Origin: Gallionellaceae bacterium
Lineage (GTDB): Bacteria > Pseudomonadota > Gammaproteobacteria > Burkholderiales > Gallionellaceae
Length of the DNA: 5,288 bases
Assembly (NCBI GenBank): GCA_947445045.1
Contig: CANFCA010000104.1
Location: 1-5,288, forward strand
Direction of reading: 5' to 3'
Below, piece after piece: positions 1 through 5,288 of this stretch (within the stretch, counting starts at the first letter, position 1; each line of letters begins with the position of its first letter). Below the pieces are notes generated by a model. The model searched no databases and had not been told where the DNA came from. It saw only the letters and a list, made by a program, of their open reading frames with translations. The translations under genes were made by a program, and so were the position numbers.

Positions 1-55
1 AAAAACATTCCCCAGCAATACTTTTTCACCACGCCCTCGTCTTCCACCATTTAGT

Positions 56-69
56 TATATTAGAATATA
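56..69. promoter_or_regulatory. AT-rich perfect 14-bp palindrome, possible operator
   Basis: The bases TATATTAGAATATA form a perfect inverted repeat: six-base arms around a central AG. If one base (55) is allowed to bulge, the symmetry extends to 53-71. It sits in a very AT-rich stretch between the arsR terminator and whatever gene lies beyond the left edge. ArsR-family repressors bind short AT-rich palindromes of this kind, so it could be an operator for the neighbouring ArsR protein. Chance symmetry is also quite possible in sequence this AT-rich. It does not match the ATTC-N8-GAAT consensus I remember for SqrR; only the GAAT half is present. Confidence 0.3.
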
Positions 70-83
70 CTGATATATTAAAG

Positions 84-112
84 AAAAAACAAGCCCTCGT
101 AAGAAGGGCTTG
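84..112 (-). terminator. Intrinsic terminator of the arsR gene
   Basis: Read on the minus strand, an 8-bp stem (CAAGCCCT, 90-97, pairing with AGGGCTTG, 105-112) with a 7-nt loop is followed directly by six T residues (84-89) and then CTTT. It begins 13 bp past the arsR stop codon, the usual geometry of a rho-independent terminator. In the plus direction the trailing sequence is only moderately T-rich (AATTATGTTGTTGTT). It could also stop a gene entering from the left, but less well. Confidence 0.85.
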
Positions 113-125
113 AATTATGTTGTTG

Positions 126-428
126 TTACGTTGTACAGAAAACATCTCGTATCATGCCGATTAGCTTGAGTGTGCGCGGGTCGCCAATGCGGTAATACAC
201 CCAATTCGATTCTTTGCGCGTTGCCAACACCTCTTGATCACGCATCTTCGCCAAGTGCTGCGAGATGTTGCTTTGCGTAGTACCCACTTGTTCGAGTATG
301 TCTTGCACGCTGAGCTCCTGATTGCCCAACACGCACAAAATTTTCAATCGCAATGGATGCGCAATTGCTTTAAGTGCATGCGCTGCCTGCTGCACATCTT
401 CGTCATTATCAATCAACCGACCTGCCAT
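126..428 (-). CDS. ArsR/SmtB-family winged-helix repressor, SqrR/BigR-like cysteine pair
   Basis: A small dimeric winged-helix DNA-binding repressor of 100 aa, a normal length for the family. The hallmark stretch LKAIAHPLRLKIL (about 19-31) is followed by a helix-turn-helix (about 39-65, with recognition helix TTQSNISQHLAKM) and a beta wing (about 67-82, ATRKESNWVYYRI). The helix-3 metal motif ELCVCDL of ArsR/CadC is replaced by ELSVQDI, so classical arsenite or cadmium sensing there is unlikely. The only two cysteines are C32 in the second helix and C98 in the last helix, 66 residues apart. This matches the pair I remember for the persulfide/redox sensors SqrR and BigR, so a thiol-based sensor is inferred. 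ATG 428 is chosen over the in-frame GTG at 434 because the Shine-Dalgarno GAGGAA abuts that GTG but lies 6 nt from the ATG. The gene is divergent from gpmI and has its own terminator. Its target genes are not visible here. Family assignment is firm; the signal sensed is inferred. Confidence 0.93.
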   Translation of the reverse strand: MAGRLIDNDEDVQQAAHALKAIAHPLRLKILCVLGNQELSVQDILEQVGTTQSNISQHLAKMRDQEVLATRKESNWVYYRIGDPRTLKLIGMIRDVFCTT

Positions 429-434
429 GTTCAC

Positions 435-440
435 TTCCTC
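435..440 (-). promoter_or_regulatory. Ribosome binding site that fixes the arsR start
   Basis: Read on the minus strand, GAGGAA directly precedes GTG (434) and is 6 nt from ATG (428). Zero spacing excludes efficient initiation at the GTG, so the ATG is the likely start. The protein is then two residues shorter than the longest open frame. Confidence 0.75.
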
Positions 441-483
441 AAAATTCGATATTGAGCCACGCCTAAAGCGGGCTTAATTCAGC

Positions 484-489
484 TAAAAT
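484..489 (+). promoter_or_regulatory. Possible -10 element for the gpmI operon
   Basis: TAAAAT matches the sigma-70 -10 consensus TATAAT at five of six bases and would give a leader of about 30 nt before the gpmI ATG. No convincing -35 lies 16-18 bp upstream; the nearest, TTGAGC at 452-457, is about 26 bp away. Low-confidence guess in the 100-bp arsR-gpmI divergent region. I saw no clear palindromic operator in that region. Confidence 0.25.
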
Positions 490-528
490 GCTACCTTACA
501 AACTAACCACTCTATTTATTTTACCTCA

Positions 529-2067
529 ATGAACGTCACGCCTGTATTACTCGTTATTTTAGATGGCTTCGGTTACAGCGAAGATACCGACAACAATGCT
601 GTGTTAGCTGCTCACAAACCCAATTGGGACAAGCTGTGGCACGATTATCCGCACACCTTAATCAATGCATCTGAAAAATTTGTCGGCTTACCTGCCACGC
701 AAATGGGCAACTCCGAAGTCGGCCATCTCAACATTGGCGCGGGGCGCGTGGTGTATCAAGATTTAAGCAAGGTCGATGTCGCCATTGAAGATGGCAGCTT
801 TTTCACCAACCCTGCTTTGAGTGATGCTGTTGCGCTCGCCAAACAAAAGAACAGCGCGCTGCACATCATGGGCTTGCTGTCTGCTGGAGGCGTGCATAGT
901 CACGAAAATCATATTCTCGCCATGCTGGAAATGGCAGCTCGCAATGGTTTGAAAAAGGTTTATTTGCACGCCTTCTTAGATGGTCGCGATACGCCACCCA
1001 AGAGCGCGGCGCAATCAATCCAGCTTTTGCAAGACAAATGCGCTGCATTGGGTGTAGGTCAAATTGCCAGCATCGTCGGGCGTTTTTACGCGATGGATAG
1101 AGACCAGCGTTGGGATCGTGTGCAGTCTGCTTATGATTTGCTGACGCAAGGACGCTCGGAATTTTCTGCAAGCGATGCGCTCAGCGGATTAAAGCAAGCT
1201 TACGCGCGCGGCGAGTCGGACGAGTTTGTCAAAGCAACATCGATAGTTGCGAATGGCGATTCAGCCATTAGCATGCAGGACAATGACGTGGTGGTGTTTA
1301 TGAATTTCCGCGCGGATCGCGCACGTGAAATTTCGCGCGCATTAACCGATGAAACATTTAGCGGATTTGCTCGCAGCTATCGCCCCAAGCTGGCGAGCTT
1401 CGTGACACTTAGCCGCTACGGTGAGGAATTTAACTACCCCTGCGCATACACGCAAGATGCGATACACAATGACTTTGGCGAATATATTTCCGACTTGGGT
1501 CTAAAACAATTACGCATTGCCGAGACCGAAAAATATGCACACGTCACCTATTTTTTCAACGGTGGAAAAGAACAGCCTTACGCCAATGAAGACCGAATTT
1601 TAGTACCCTCCCCAAAGGTTGAAACTTACGACCTGAAGCCGGAAATGAGCGCATTTGAAGTGACAGACAAATTAGAAGCCGCTATTCTGAGCCGTGAGTA
1701 CGATGCAATTATTTGCAACTACGCGAATGGTGACATGGTTGGGCATAGTGGGAACATGGCTGCCGCAACCAAAGCAATGGAGACCTTGGATGTGTGCATT
1801 GGGCGCGTCGTTAAAGCAATGCAAGCTATCGGCGGAGAAGTCATCATTACCGCCGATCATGGCAATGCTGAACAAATGATCGATCATCACACGCATCAAG
1901 CTCACACTGCACACACACTTAATCGTGTGCCCTTTCTCTATATCGGACGCAAATTCAAACTGATCGAGCAGGGCGCTTTACGTGATATTGCTCCTAGCTT
2001 GTTATCCATAATGGGTTTACCACAGCCTTTGGAAATGACGGGGAAAAGTTTAATTCAAGTGCAGTGA
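529..2067 (+). CDS. gpmI: 2,3-bisphosphoglycerate-independent phosphoglycerate mutase
   Basis: Interconverts 3-phosphoglycerate and 2-phosphoglycerate in glycolysis and gluconeogenesis, in the cytoplasm, using two Mn2+ ions and a phosphoserine intermediate. At 512 aa it is full length for the iPGM family (alkaline phosphatase superfamily). The catalytic serine is S62 in MGNSEVGH. Predicted metal ligands are D12 (ILDGFG), S62, D443 and H444 (TADHGNAEQ) for one site, and D402, H406 (NGDMVGHSGN) and H462 (HTAHT) for the other. The inserted phosphotransferase domain (about 78-310) keeps the substrate-binding residues H123, R153, D154, R185, R191, R261 and R264, with K335 just after it. No active-site residue appears missing, so the enzyme should be active. 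ATG 529 puts the N-terminal PVLLVILDGFG in its usual place, though no Shine-Dalgarno precedes it (TTTTACCTCA). First gene of a three-gene operon: its TGA overlaps the next gene's GTG by 4 nt. Confidence 0.98.
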   Translation: MNVTPVLLVILDGFGYSEDTDNNAVLAAHKPNWDKLWHDYPHTLINASEKFVGLPATQMGNSEVGHLNIGAGRVVYQDLSKVDVAIEDGSFFTNPALSDAVALAKQKNSALHIMGLLSAGGVHSHENHILAMLEMAARNGLKKVYLHAFLDGRDTPPKSAAQSIQLLQDKCAALGVGQIASIVGRFYAMDRDQRWDRVQSAYDLLTQGRSEFSASDALSGLKQAYARGESDEFVKATSIVANGDSAISMQDNDVVVFMNFRADRAREISRALTDETFSGFARSYRPKLASFVTLSRYGEEFNYPCAYTQDAIHNDFGEYISDLGLKQLRIAETEKYAHVTYFFNGGKEQPYANEDRILVPSPKVETYDLKPEMSAFEVTDKLEAAILSREYDAIICNYANGDMVGHSGNMAAATKAMETLDVCIGRVVKAMQAIGGEVIITADHGNAEQMIDHHTHQAHTAHTLNRVPFLYIGRKFKLIEQGALRDIAPSLLSIMGLPQPLEMTGKSLIQVQ

Positions 2068-3239
2068 TTCGCCTCAAACAAGCATTCTACACATTACTGT
2101 TTTGCCTAATCGCAAACAGCACCTCGTTTGCCGCCACACAACAACAGGAACTAGAAAACCTACGCAAGCGCATCATCGCAGTGCAACGGGAAGTAGAACA
2201 AACTGACGCATTCAAATTGAAGGCTGCGAATGCACTGCGTGAATCCGAAAGTGCCATTAGCGACAGCAATCGCAGAATTGCTGAACTAAGCGAACAGAGA
2301 AAATCGGCAAATCAAAAACTTAGCAAGCTGCAAACCCAACAATATTATTTGTCGAATTCGATACAATTACAACAGCAATTACTCAGTAAACAACTGTACC
2401 TACAATACACAAATGGCAGCACAAGCTATGTCGAGCAATTCTTTAACAGCCAAGAAACTGGCCAACTTGCACGCAATCTTCAGTATTACCAATATATCGC
2501 CCGTGACCGCGCTACGGGAATCAATGCGCTGCGCAGCAATCTCATCGTACTTATAACTAATCGTGCTGAAACACTAAAGCAAAGTGCCGCCCTAACGGTA
2601 TTAAGTGCCGAAGAAGTTGCACAACGCAGTAGCTTGAAAAGAAGCCAGCAAGCTCGGCAACAGACGTTAAAAAAGTTTTCACAGCAGCTGCGCCAGCAAC
2701 GCCGCGAAGTGAATCGCTTGCAGCGTGACGAAACTCATCTTGCTCAATTGGTCGATAAGCTCGCCAAAATGTTGGCACAACCCAGGTCAAATTCTATTTT
2801 TAGTAATGACAACTTACCCGACAATCGCTTCAATGAGCACCCCTTTGAGCAGCTCAAGGGCAAGCTGGTATTGCCTGTCAAAGGTGCTATCACCAATCAT
2901 TTCGGCACGCCCAGACCTGACAGCACGGTGTTATGGAAGGGACTTTTTCTAAAAACAACAAATGGACAGGCAGTGAAAACCGTCGCCGCAGGGCGTGTAG
3001 TTTTTGCTGACTGGCTACGCGGTTTTGGCAATTTACTCATAGTCGATCACGGCATGGGCTATATGAGTTTATATGGCAACAATGAAACGCTATTCAAGCA
3101 AGTCGGCGACTTATTGATCGGCGGTGACACCATCGCATCGGTGGGTAATAGCGGCGGCAACGAGGAATCGGGTTTATACTTTGAGCTACGCCACGAAAGT
3201 AAACCATTCGACCCGATCAAGTGGCTCGCAGCAAAATAA
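2064..3239 (+). CDS. envC: EnvC-like murein hydrolase activator, degenerate LytM/M23 domain
   Basis: Periplasmic protein that in Escherichia coli recruits and switches on amidases AmiA/AmiB for septal peptidoglycan splitting, acting with FtsEX. Here a Sec signal peptide (1-23, with the hydrophobic core TLLFCLIA and cleavage near SFA-A) is followed by Q/K/E-rich coiled-coil segments (about 26-115 and 165-240). A C-terminal LytM domain (about 267-391) follows. That domain lacks the zinc ligands of active M23 peptidases: the HxGxD region reads LWKGLFL (290-296) and the HxH region reads SGLYFEL (369-375), so both histidines are gone. This is the EnvC signature (WKG, then LYFE), so it is an activator and not a hydrolase. 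The 391-aa length is normal. It starts with GTG inside the gpmI stop (GTGA overlap) with only a weak, distant purine run (GGGGAAAAG, about 15 nt upstream), suggesting translational coupling. The symbol is by homology; the amidase partner is outside the window. Confidence 0.92.
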   Translation: MIRLKQAFYTLLFCLIANSTSFAATQQQELENLRKRIIAVQREVEQTDAFKLKAANALRESESAISDSNRRIAELSEQRKSANQKLSKLQTQQYYLSNSIQLQQQLLSKQLYLQYTNGSTSYVEQFFNSQETGQLARNLQYYQYIARDRATGINALRSNLIVLITNRAETLKQSAALTVLSAEEVAQRSSLKRSQQARQQTLKKFSQQLRQQRREVNRLQRDETHLAQLVDKLAKMLAQPRSNSIFSNDNLPDNRFNEHPFEQLKGKLVLPVKGAITNHFGTPRPDSTVLWKGLFLKTTNGQAVKTVAAGRVVFADWLRGFGNLLIVDHGMGYMSLYGNNETLFKQVGDLLIGGDTIASVGNSGGNEESGLYFELRHESKPFDPIKWLAAK

Positions 3240-3243
3240 TGCC

Positions 3244-3248
3244 GAGGA
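3244..3248 (+). promoter_or_regulatory. Ribosome binding site that fixes the S41 protease start
   Basis: GAGGA lies 4 nt before ATG 3253, in the 13-nt gap after the envC-like stop codon. It selects this ATG over an in-frame upstream ATG at 3124, which would overlap the envC coding region by 116 bp and place 43 non-homologous residues before the signal sequence. Confidence 0.85.
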
Positions 3249-3252
3249 AAAT

Positions 3253-4650
3253 ATGCGTCTTTTAGAAAAAGTTAGTTTGGTGAGTTTAGGTTTGGTTGCT
3301 GGTGTGTCAATTAGTTTGCAATACGCTGCCATAGCTGAAAAGGAACTTGTTGCTACCACACTGCCTATTGAAGATTTGCGCGCATTTACCGAAGTGTTTG
3401 GCCGCATAAAAAGCGATTACGTAGAACCGGTTTCAGATAAGAAGCTCATCACAGAGGCTATCACAGGTATGCTAAATGGGCTGGATCCGCATTCTGCTTA
3501 TCTGGATGCCGAGGCATACAAGGAATTGAACGACACCACACATGGCGAATTCGGCGGGCTGGGTATTGAAGTCGGCATGGAGGACGGGTTAGTTAAAGTT
3601 ATTTCGCCAATAGAAGATACCCCGGCATTCCAAGCAGGCATCAAAAGTGGCGACTTAATCATAAAGATGGATGACACGCTGGTGAAAGGCTTGTCGCTCA
3701 ATGATGCGGTCAGTCATATGCGCGGCAAATCTGGCAGCAAAATAGTTCTAACCATTTCACGTAAAAACGAAGCGAAATTACTTACTTTTACTTTAATCCG
3801 TGCAGTTATCAAAGTTCAAAGTGTTAAGTCGAAACAAATTGAACCCGGCTACGGTTATGTGCGTATCACTCAATTTCAAGAACTCACGGGAGAGAATCTC
3901 GCTACCGCACTCGAGGCTTTATACAAGCAAAACCAAGGTTCCATGAAAGGCTTGGTGCTTGATTTGCGTAACGACCCAGGTGGTCTCCTTACTTCAGCTG
4001 TTGGCGTATCAGCCGCATTTCTAAGTAAAGACAAGCTAGTGGTTTACACCGAAGGTCGCACAGACGATGCCAAAATGCATTTGACTGCCAATCCGCAAAA
4101 CTACGTTCGTAGCATCAGCAGTTCGGATTATTTATCGAAACTTCCTGATGCCGTAAAAAGCGTGCCACTCATCGTATTAGTTAATGGCGGCTCTGCTTCA
4201 GCATCAGAAATTGTCGCGGGCGCGCTGCAAGATCACAAACGCGCCATCATTATGGGCACACAAACATTTGGTAAAGGCTCCGTGCAGACCATTCTGCCAC
4301 TTGGAAATAACACCGGCATCAAGCTCACCACTGCACGCTACTACACGCCTAACGGACGTTCCATCCAAGCGAAAGGAATCGAGCCAGATATTTTGGTAGA
4401 AGACCCATCCACAGCTGTACATGACAACGGTATGTTAACTTTGCATGAAGCAGATTTAGGGCGGCACTTAATCAATGACAAAGTTTCTGAGGATAACCCC
4501 AATACTCCAATTAAAAAGACGGTCTCTTCTAGCGAAAGTAAAGACGATACTGAGAAATTTGTTCCAGTAGAATTTGGTGCGAAGAATGACTATCAACTTA
4601 ATCAAGCGATGAACTTACTCAAAGGTTTGCAGATACTAAAAGGCAAGTAA
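3253..4650 (+). CDS. S41A carboxy-terminal processing protease (Ctp/Prc family) with PDZ domain
   Basis: An exported serine endopeptidase of the C-terminal processing family, which in other bacteria cleaves periplasmic and envelope proteins, including peptidoglycan enzymes. The 465-aa protein begins with a signal peptide or membrane anchor (about 7-28, LVSLGLVAGVSISL, possible cleavage at AIA-E). An N-terminal helical segment (DLRAFTEVFGRIKSDYVEPV, from about 41) is followed by a PDZ domain (about 100-180, containing GGLGIEV) and the S41 core (about 195-385). The catalytic Ser-Lys-Gln set is S316 (GGSASASEIVAGAL), K341 and Q345 (TFGKGSVQT). Their 25- and 4-residue spacing agrees with E. coli Prc and Bacillus CtpB. 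A charged, Ser/Asp-rich linker (about 405-435) leads to the C-terminal helix QLNQAMNLLKGLQIL, common in proteobacterial CtpA proteins. It lies 13 nt after the envC-like gene and is the last gene of the operon. The natural substrate cannot be read from sequence; an envelope or cell-division role is inferred from context. Confidence 0.96.
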   Translation: MRLLEKVSLVSLGLVAGVSISLQYAAIAEKELVATTLPIEDLRAFTEVFGRIKSDYVEPVSDKKLITEAITGMLNGLDPHSAYLDAEAYKELNDTTHGEFGGLGIEVGMEDGLVKVISPIEDTPAFQAGIKSGDLIIKMDDTLVKGLSLNDAVSHMRGKSGSKIVLTISRKNEAKLLTFTLIRAVIKVQSVKSKQIEPGYGYVRITQFQELTGENLATALEALYKQNQGSMKGLVLDLRNDPGGLLTSAVGVSAAFLSKDKLVVYTEGRTDDAKMHLTANPQNYVRSISSSDYLSKLPDAVKSVPLIVLVNGGSASASEIVAGALQDHKRAIIMGTQTFGKGSVQTILPLGNNTGIKLTTARYYTPNGRSIQAKGIEPDILVEDPSTAVHDNGMLTLHEADLGRHLINDKVSEDNPNTPIKKTVSSSESKDDTEKFVPVEFGAKNDYQLNQAMNLLKGLQILKGK

Positions 4651-4706
4651 TTTGCATCAGACATAATGAGCAATTCACGTGGTATCACGCCTGCAGTTGC
4701 AAACTT

Positions 4707-4733
4707 AAAGCTCCTCAACGCGTGAGCTTTTTT
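4707..4733 (+). terminator. Intrinsic terminator of the gpmI-envC-S41 protease operon
   Basis: A 7-bp stem, AAAGCTC (4707-4713) pairing with GAGCTTT (4724-4730), has a 10-nt loop and ends in a run of six T residues (4728-4733). It begins 56 nt after the protease stop codon. The 56-nt gap between stop and stem carries no supported gene. Confidence 0.85.
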
Positions 4734-4768
4734 CTCCGAAAACTCACCAAGGCATTTCAAGCCGCAGA

Positions 4769-4803
4769 AACAGCAAAGCCCTCACGAGGAGGGCTTTGCT
4801 GTT
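4769..4803 (-). terminator. Long hairpin terminating the rRNA operon
   Basis: A perfect 15-bp inverted repeat (4769-4783 and 4789-4803, core AAAGCCCTC/GAGGGCTTT) with a 5-nt loop begins about 7 nt past the 3' end of 5S rRNA. The minus-strand tail after the stem is short in T (TCTGCGGCTT), so release may depend partly on other factors, but the position and stem strength fit an rRNA operon terminator. Confidence 0.75.
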
Positions 4804-4809
4804 GTATAA

Positions 4810-4928
4810 GGAGTCTGACGATGACCTACTTTCGCATGGGTAATCCACACTATCATTGGCGCGGAGTCGTTTCACTGTCCTGTTCGAGATGGGAAGGAGT
4901 GGGACCAACTCGCTATGGTCGTCAGACA
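4810..4928 (-). rRNA. rrf: 5S ribosomal RNA
   Basis: The large-subunit 5S RNA, complete at about 119 nt. On the minus strand it begins TGTCTGACGACCATAGCGAG, contains the conserved CCATCTCGAACAG loop region and GCGAAAGTAGG near the 3' side, and ends in GTCATCGTCAGACTCC. The two ends pair as helix I (GTCTGACGA with TCGTCAGAC, perfect). The sequence is of betaproteobacterial type. Exact ends may be off by one or two bases because of trimming of the precursor. It lies downstream of 23S in the same transcript. Confidence 0.96.
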
Positions 4929-5076
4929 AACTGTTAGGTTCACTGCGGAGAATTGCAGCGTACCGTGTTTGTTGTCCGCTGCTTTGGTTTTGATGCCTCG
5001 TCAACGAACGATATTTTTGGAAGAAGTAAAGTAGTATTTGATTGCATTGCGTCACACTATAAACAACTTAATGTTA
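4929..5076 (-). other. 23S-5S internal transcribed spacer
   Basis: A 148-nt spacer of the pre-rRNA between 23S and 5S. I see no tRNA in it. It holds a short inverted repeat (GCAGCG at 4955-4960 and CGCTGC at 4977-4982, 16-nt loop) and a smaller one (CTGC at 4943-4946 with GCAG at 4955-4958). These are alternatives that share bases and may fold in the precursor near the 5S 5' end, where processing occurs. The edges follow from the rRNA ends, which are known only to within a few bases. Confidence 0.8.
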
Positions 5077-5288
5077 TAGGATCAAGCCTCACGAGCAATT
5101 AGTATCAGTTAGCTTAACGCATTACTGCGCTTCCACACCTGACCTATCAACGTCCTGGTCTCGAACGACTCTTTAGGGGAGTTAAACCCCCAGGGAAATC
5201 TTATCTCAAGGCGAGTTTCCCGCTTAGATGCTTTCAGCGGTTATCTCTTCCAGATTTAGCTACCCGGCAATACCACTGGCGTGATAAC
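5077..5288 (-). rRNA. rrl: 23S ribosomal RNA, 3' end (partial)
   Basis: The last ~212 nt of 23S rRNA; the rest continues past the right edge of the window. Recognisable conserved segments on the minus strand include ACCGCTGAAAGCATCTAAG, GAAACTCGCC, CGTTGATAGG, and the terminal GATACTAATTGCTCGTGAGG. The 3' end near 5077 is set by aligning GAGGCTTGATCCT with the GAGGCTTAACCTT end of E. coli 23S and is uncertain by a few bases. The operon runs toward and converges on the gpmI operon. Confidence 0.96.

Noticed and set aside
429..434. GTG start for arsR, two codons upstream
   Set aside because: The Shine-Dalgarno GAGGAA touches this GTG directly, so spacing is wrong. ATG 428 has 6-nt spacing.
234..455. 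Plus-strand open frame opposite arsR
   Set aside because: Shadow of the arsR coding strand. The reverse frame encodes a clear winged-helix protein.
763..1171. Minus-strand open frames within gpmI
   Set aside because: Antisense shadows of a strongly conserved coding sequence. No binding sites or recognisable domains.
3124..3252. Upstream in-frame extension of the S41 protease (43 extra residues)
   Set aside because: It overlaps the conserved C-terminal LytM coding sequence of the envC-like gene, lacks a binding site, and would bury the signal peptide inside the protein. The start at 3253 has a good Shine-Dalgarno and a normal N-terminus.
4666..4725. 19-residue open frame after the protease gene
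   Set aside because: No Shine-Dalgarno, and its stop codon lies inside the operon terminator stem. No recognisable product.
4722..5055. Open frames of 71 and 103 codons across the 5S gene and its spacer
   Set aside because: They lie over 5S rRNA and the pre-rRNA spacer and resemble no protein family. Chance open frames in structural RNA DNA.
4929..5076. A tRNA in the 23S-5S spacer
   Set aside because: No T-loop GTTCGA-type box or acceptor pairing is visible. Only short inverted repeats are present.

Overview
The window looks like chromosomal housekeeping DNA from a betaproteobacterium. The 5S gene and the 3' end of the 23S gene read like those of Methylophilaceae and related Nitrosomonadales. 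The order gpmI - envC-like - S41 carboxy-terminal protease is also a familiar proteobacterial arrangement. The family-level placement rests on remembered rRNA sequence and was not searched.

Layout from left to right. Positions 1-80 hold the edge of an unidentified neighbouring gene or plain intergenic DNA; 51-90 is very AT-rich and contains a perfect 14-bp palindrome. An intrinsic terminator (84-112, minus strand) closes a small ArsR/SmtB-family repressor gene (126-428, minus strand). The repressor lacks the usual metal-binding helix motif but has two cysteines placed as in the persulfide/redox sensors SqrR and BigR. A 100-bp divergent intergenic region follows. A plus-strand operon then encodes cofactor-independent phosphoglycerate mutase (gpmI, 529-2067), an EnvC-type murein hydrolase activator with a degenerate LytM domain (2064-3239), and an exported S41A protease with a PDZ domain (3253-4650). 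It ends at an intrinsic terminator (4707-4733). From the right edge a ribosomal RNA operon runs in on the minus strand: the 3' end of 23S, a 148-nt spacer, 5S, and a long terminator hairpin (4769-4803). The operon and the rRNA operon are therefore convergent, with about 35 bp between their terminators.

The operon couples a central glycolytic/gluconeogenic enzyme with two envelope proteins. The EnvC-like protein probably activates periplasmic N-acetylmuramyl-L-alanine amidases at the division site. The S41 protease probably trims periplasmic or envelope proteins, often ones tied to peptidoglycan turnover. The GTGA stop/start overlap of gpmI and envC and the 13-nt envC-protease gap argue for co-transcription.

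I found no mobile element, CRISPR array, phage gene or defence system, and nothing that I would call a new system. The points most worth checking are the putative dithiol ArsR sensor and what it controls, and the AT-rich palindrome near the left edge.
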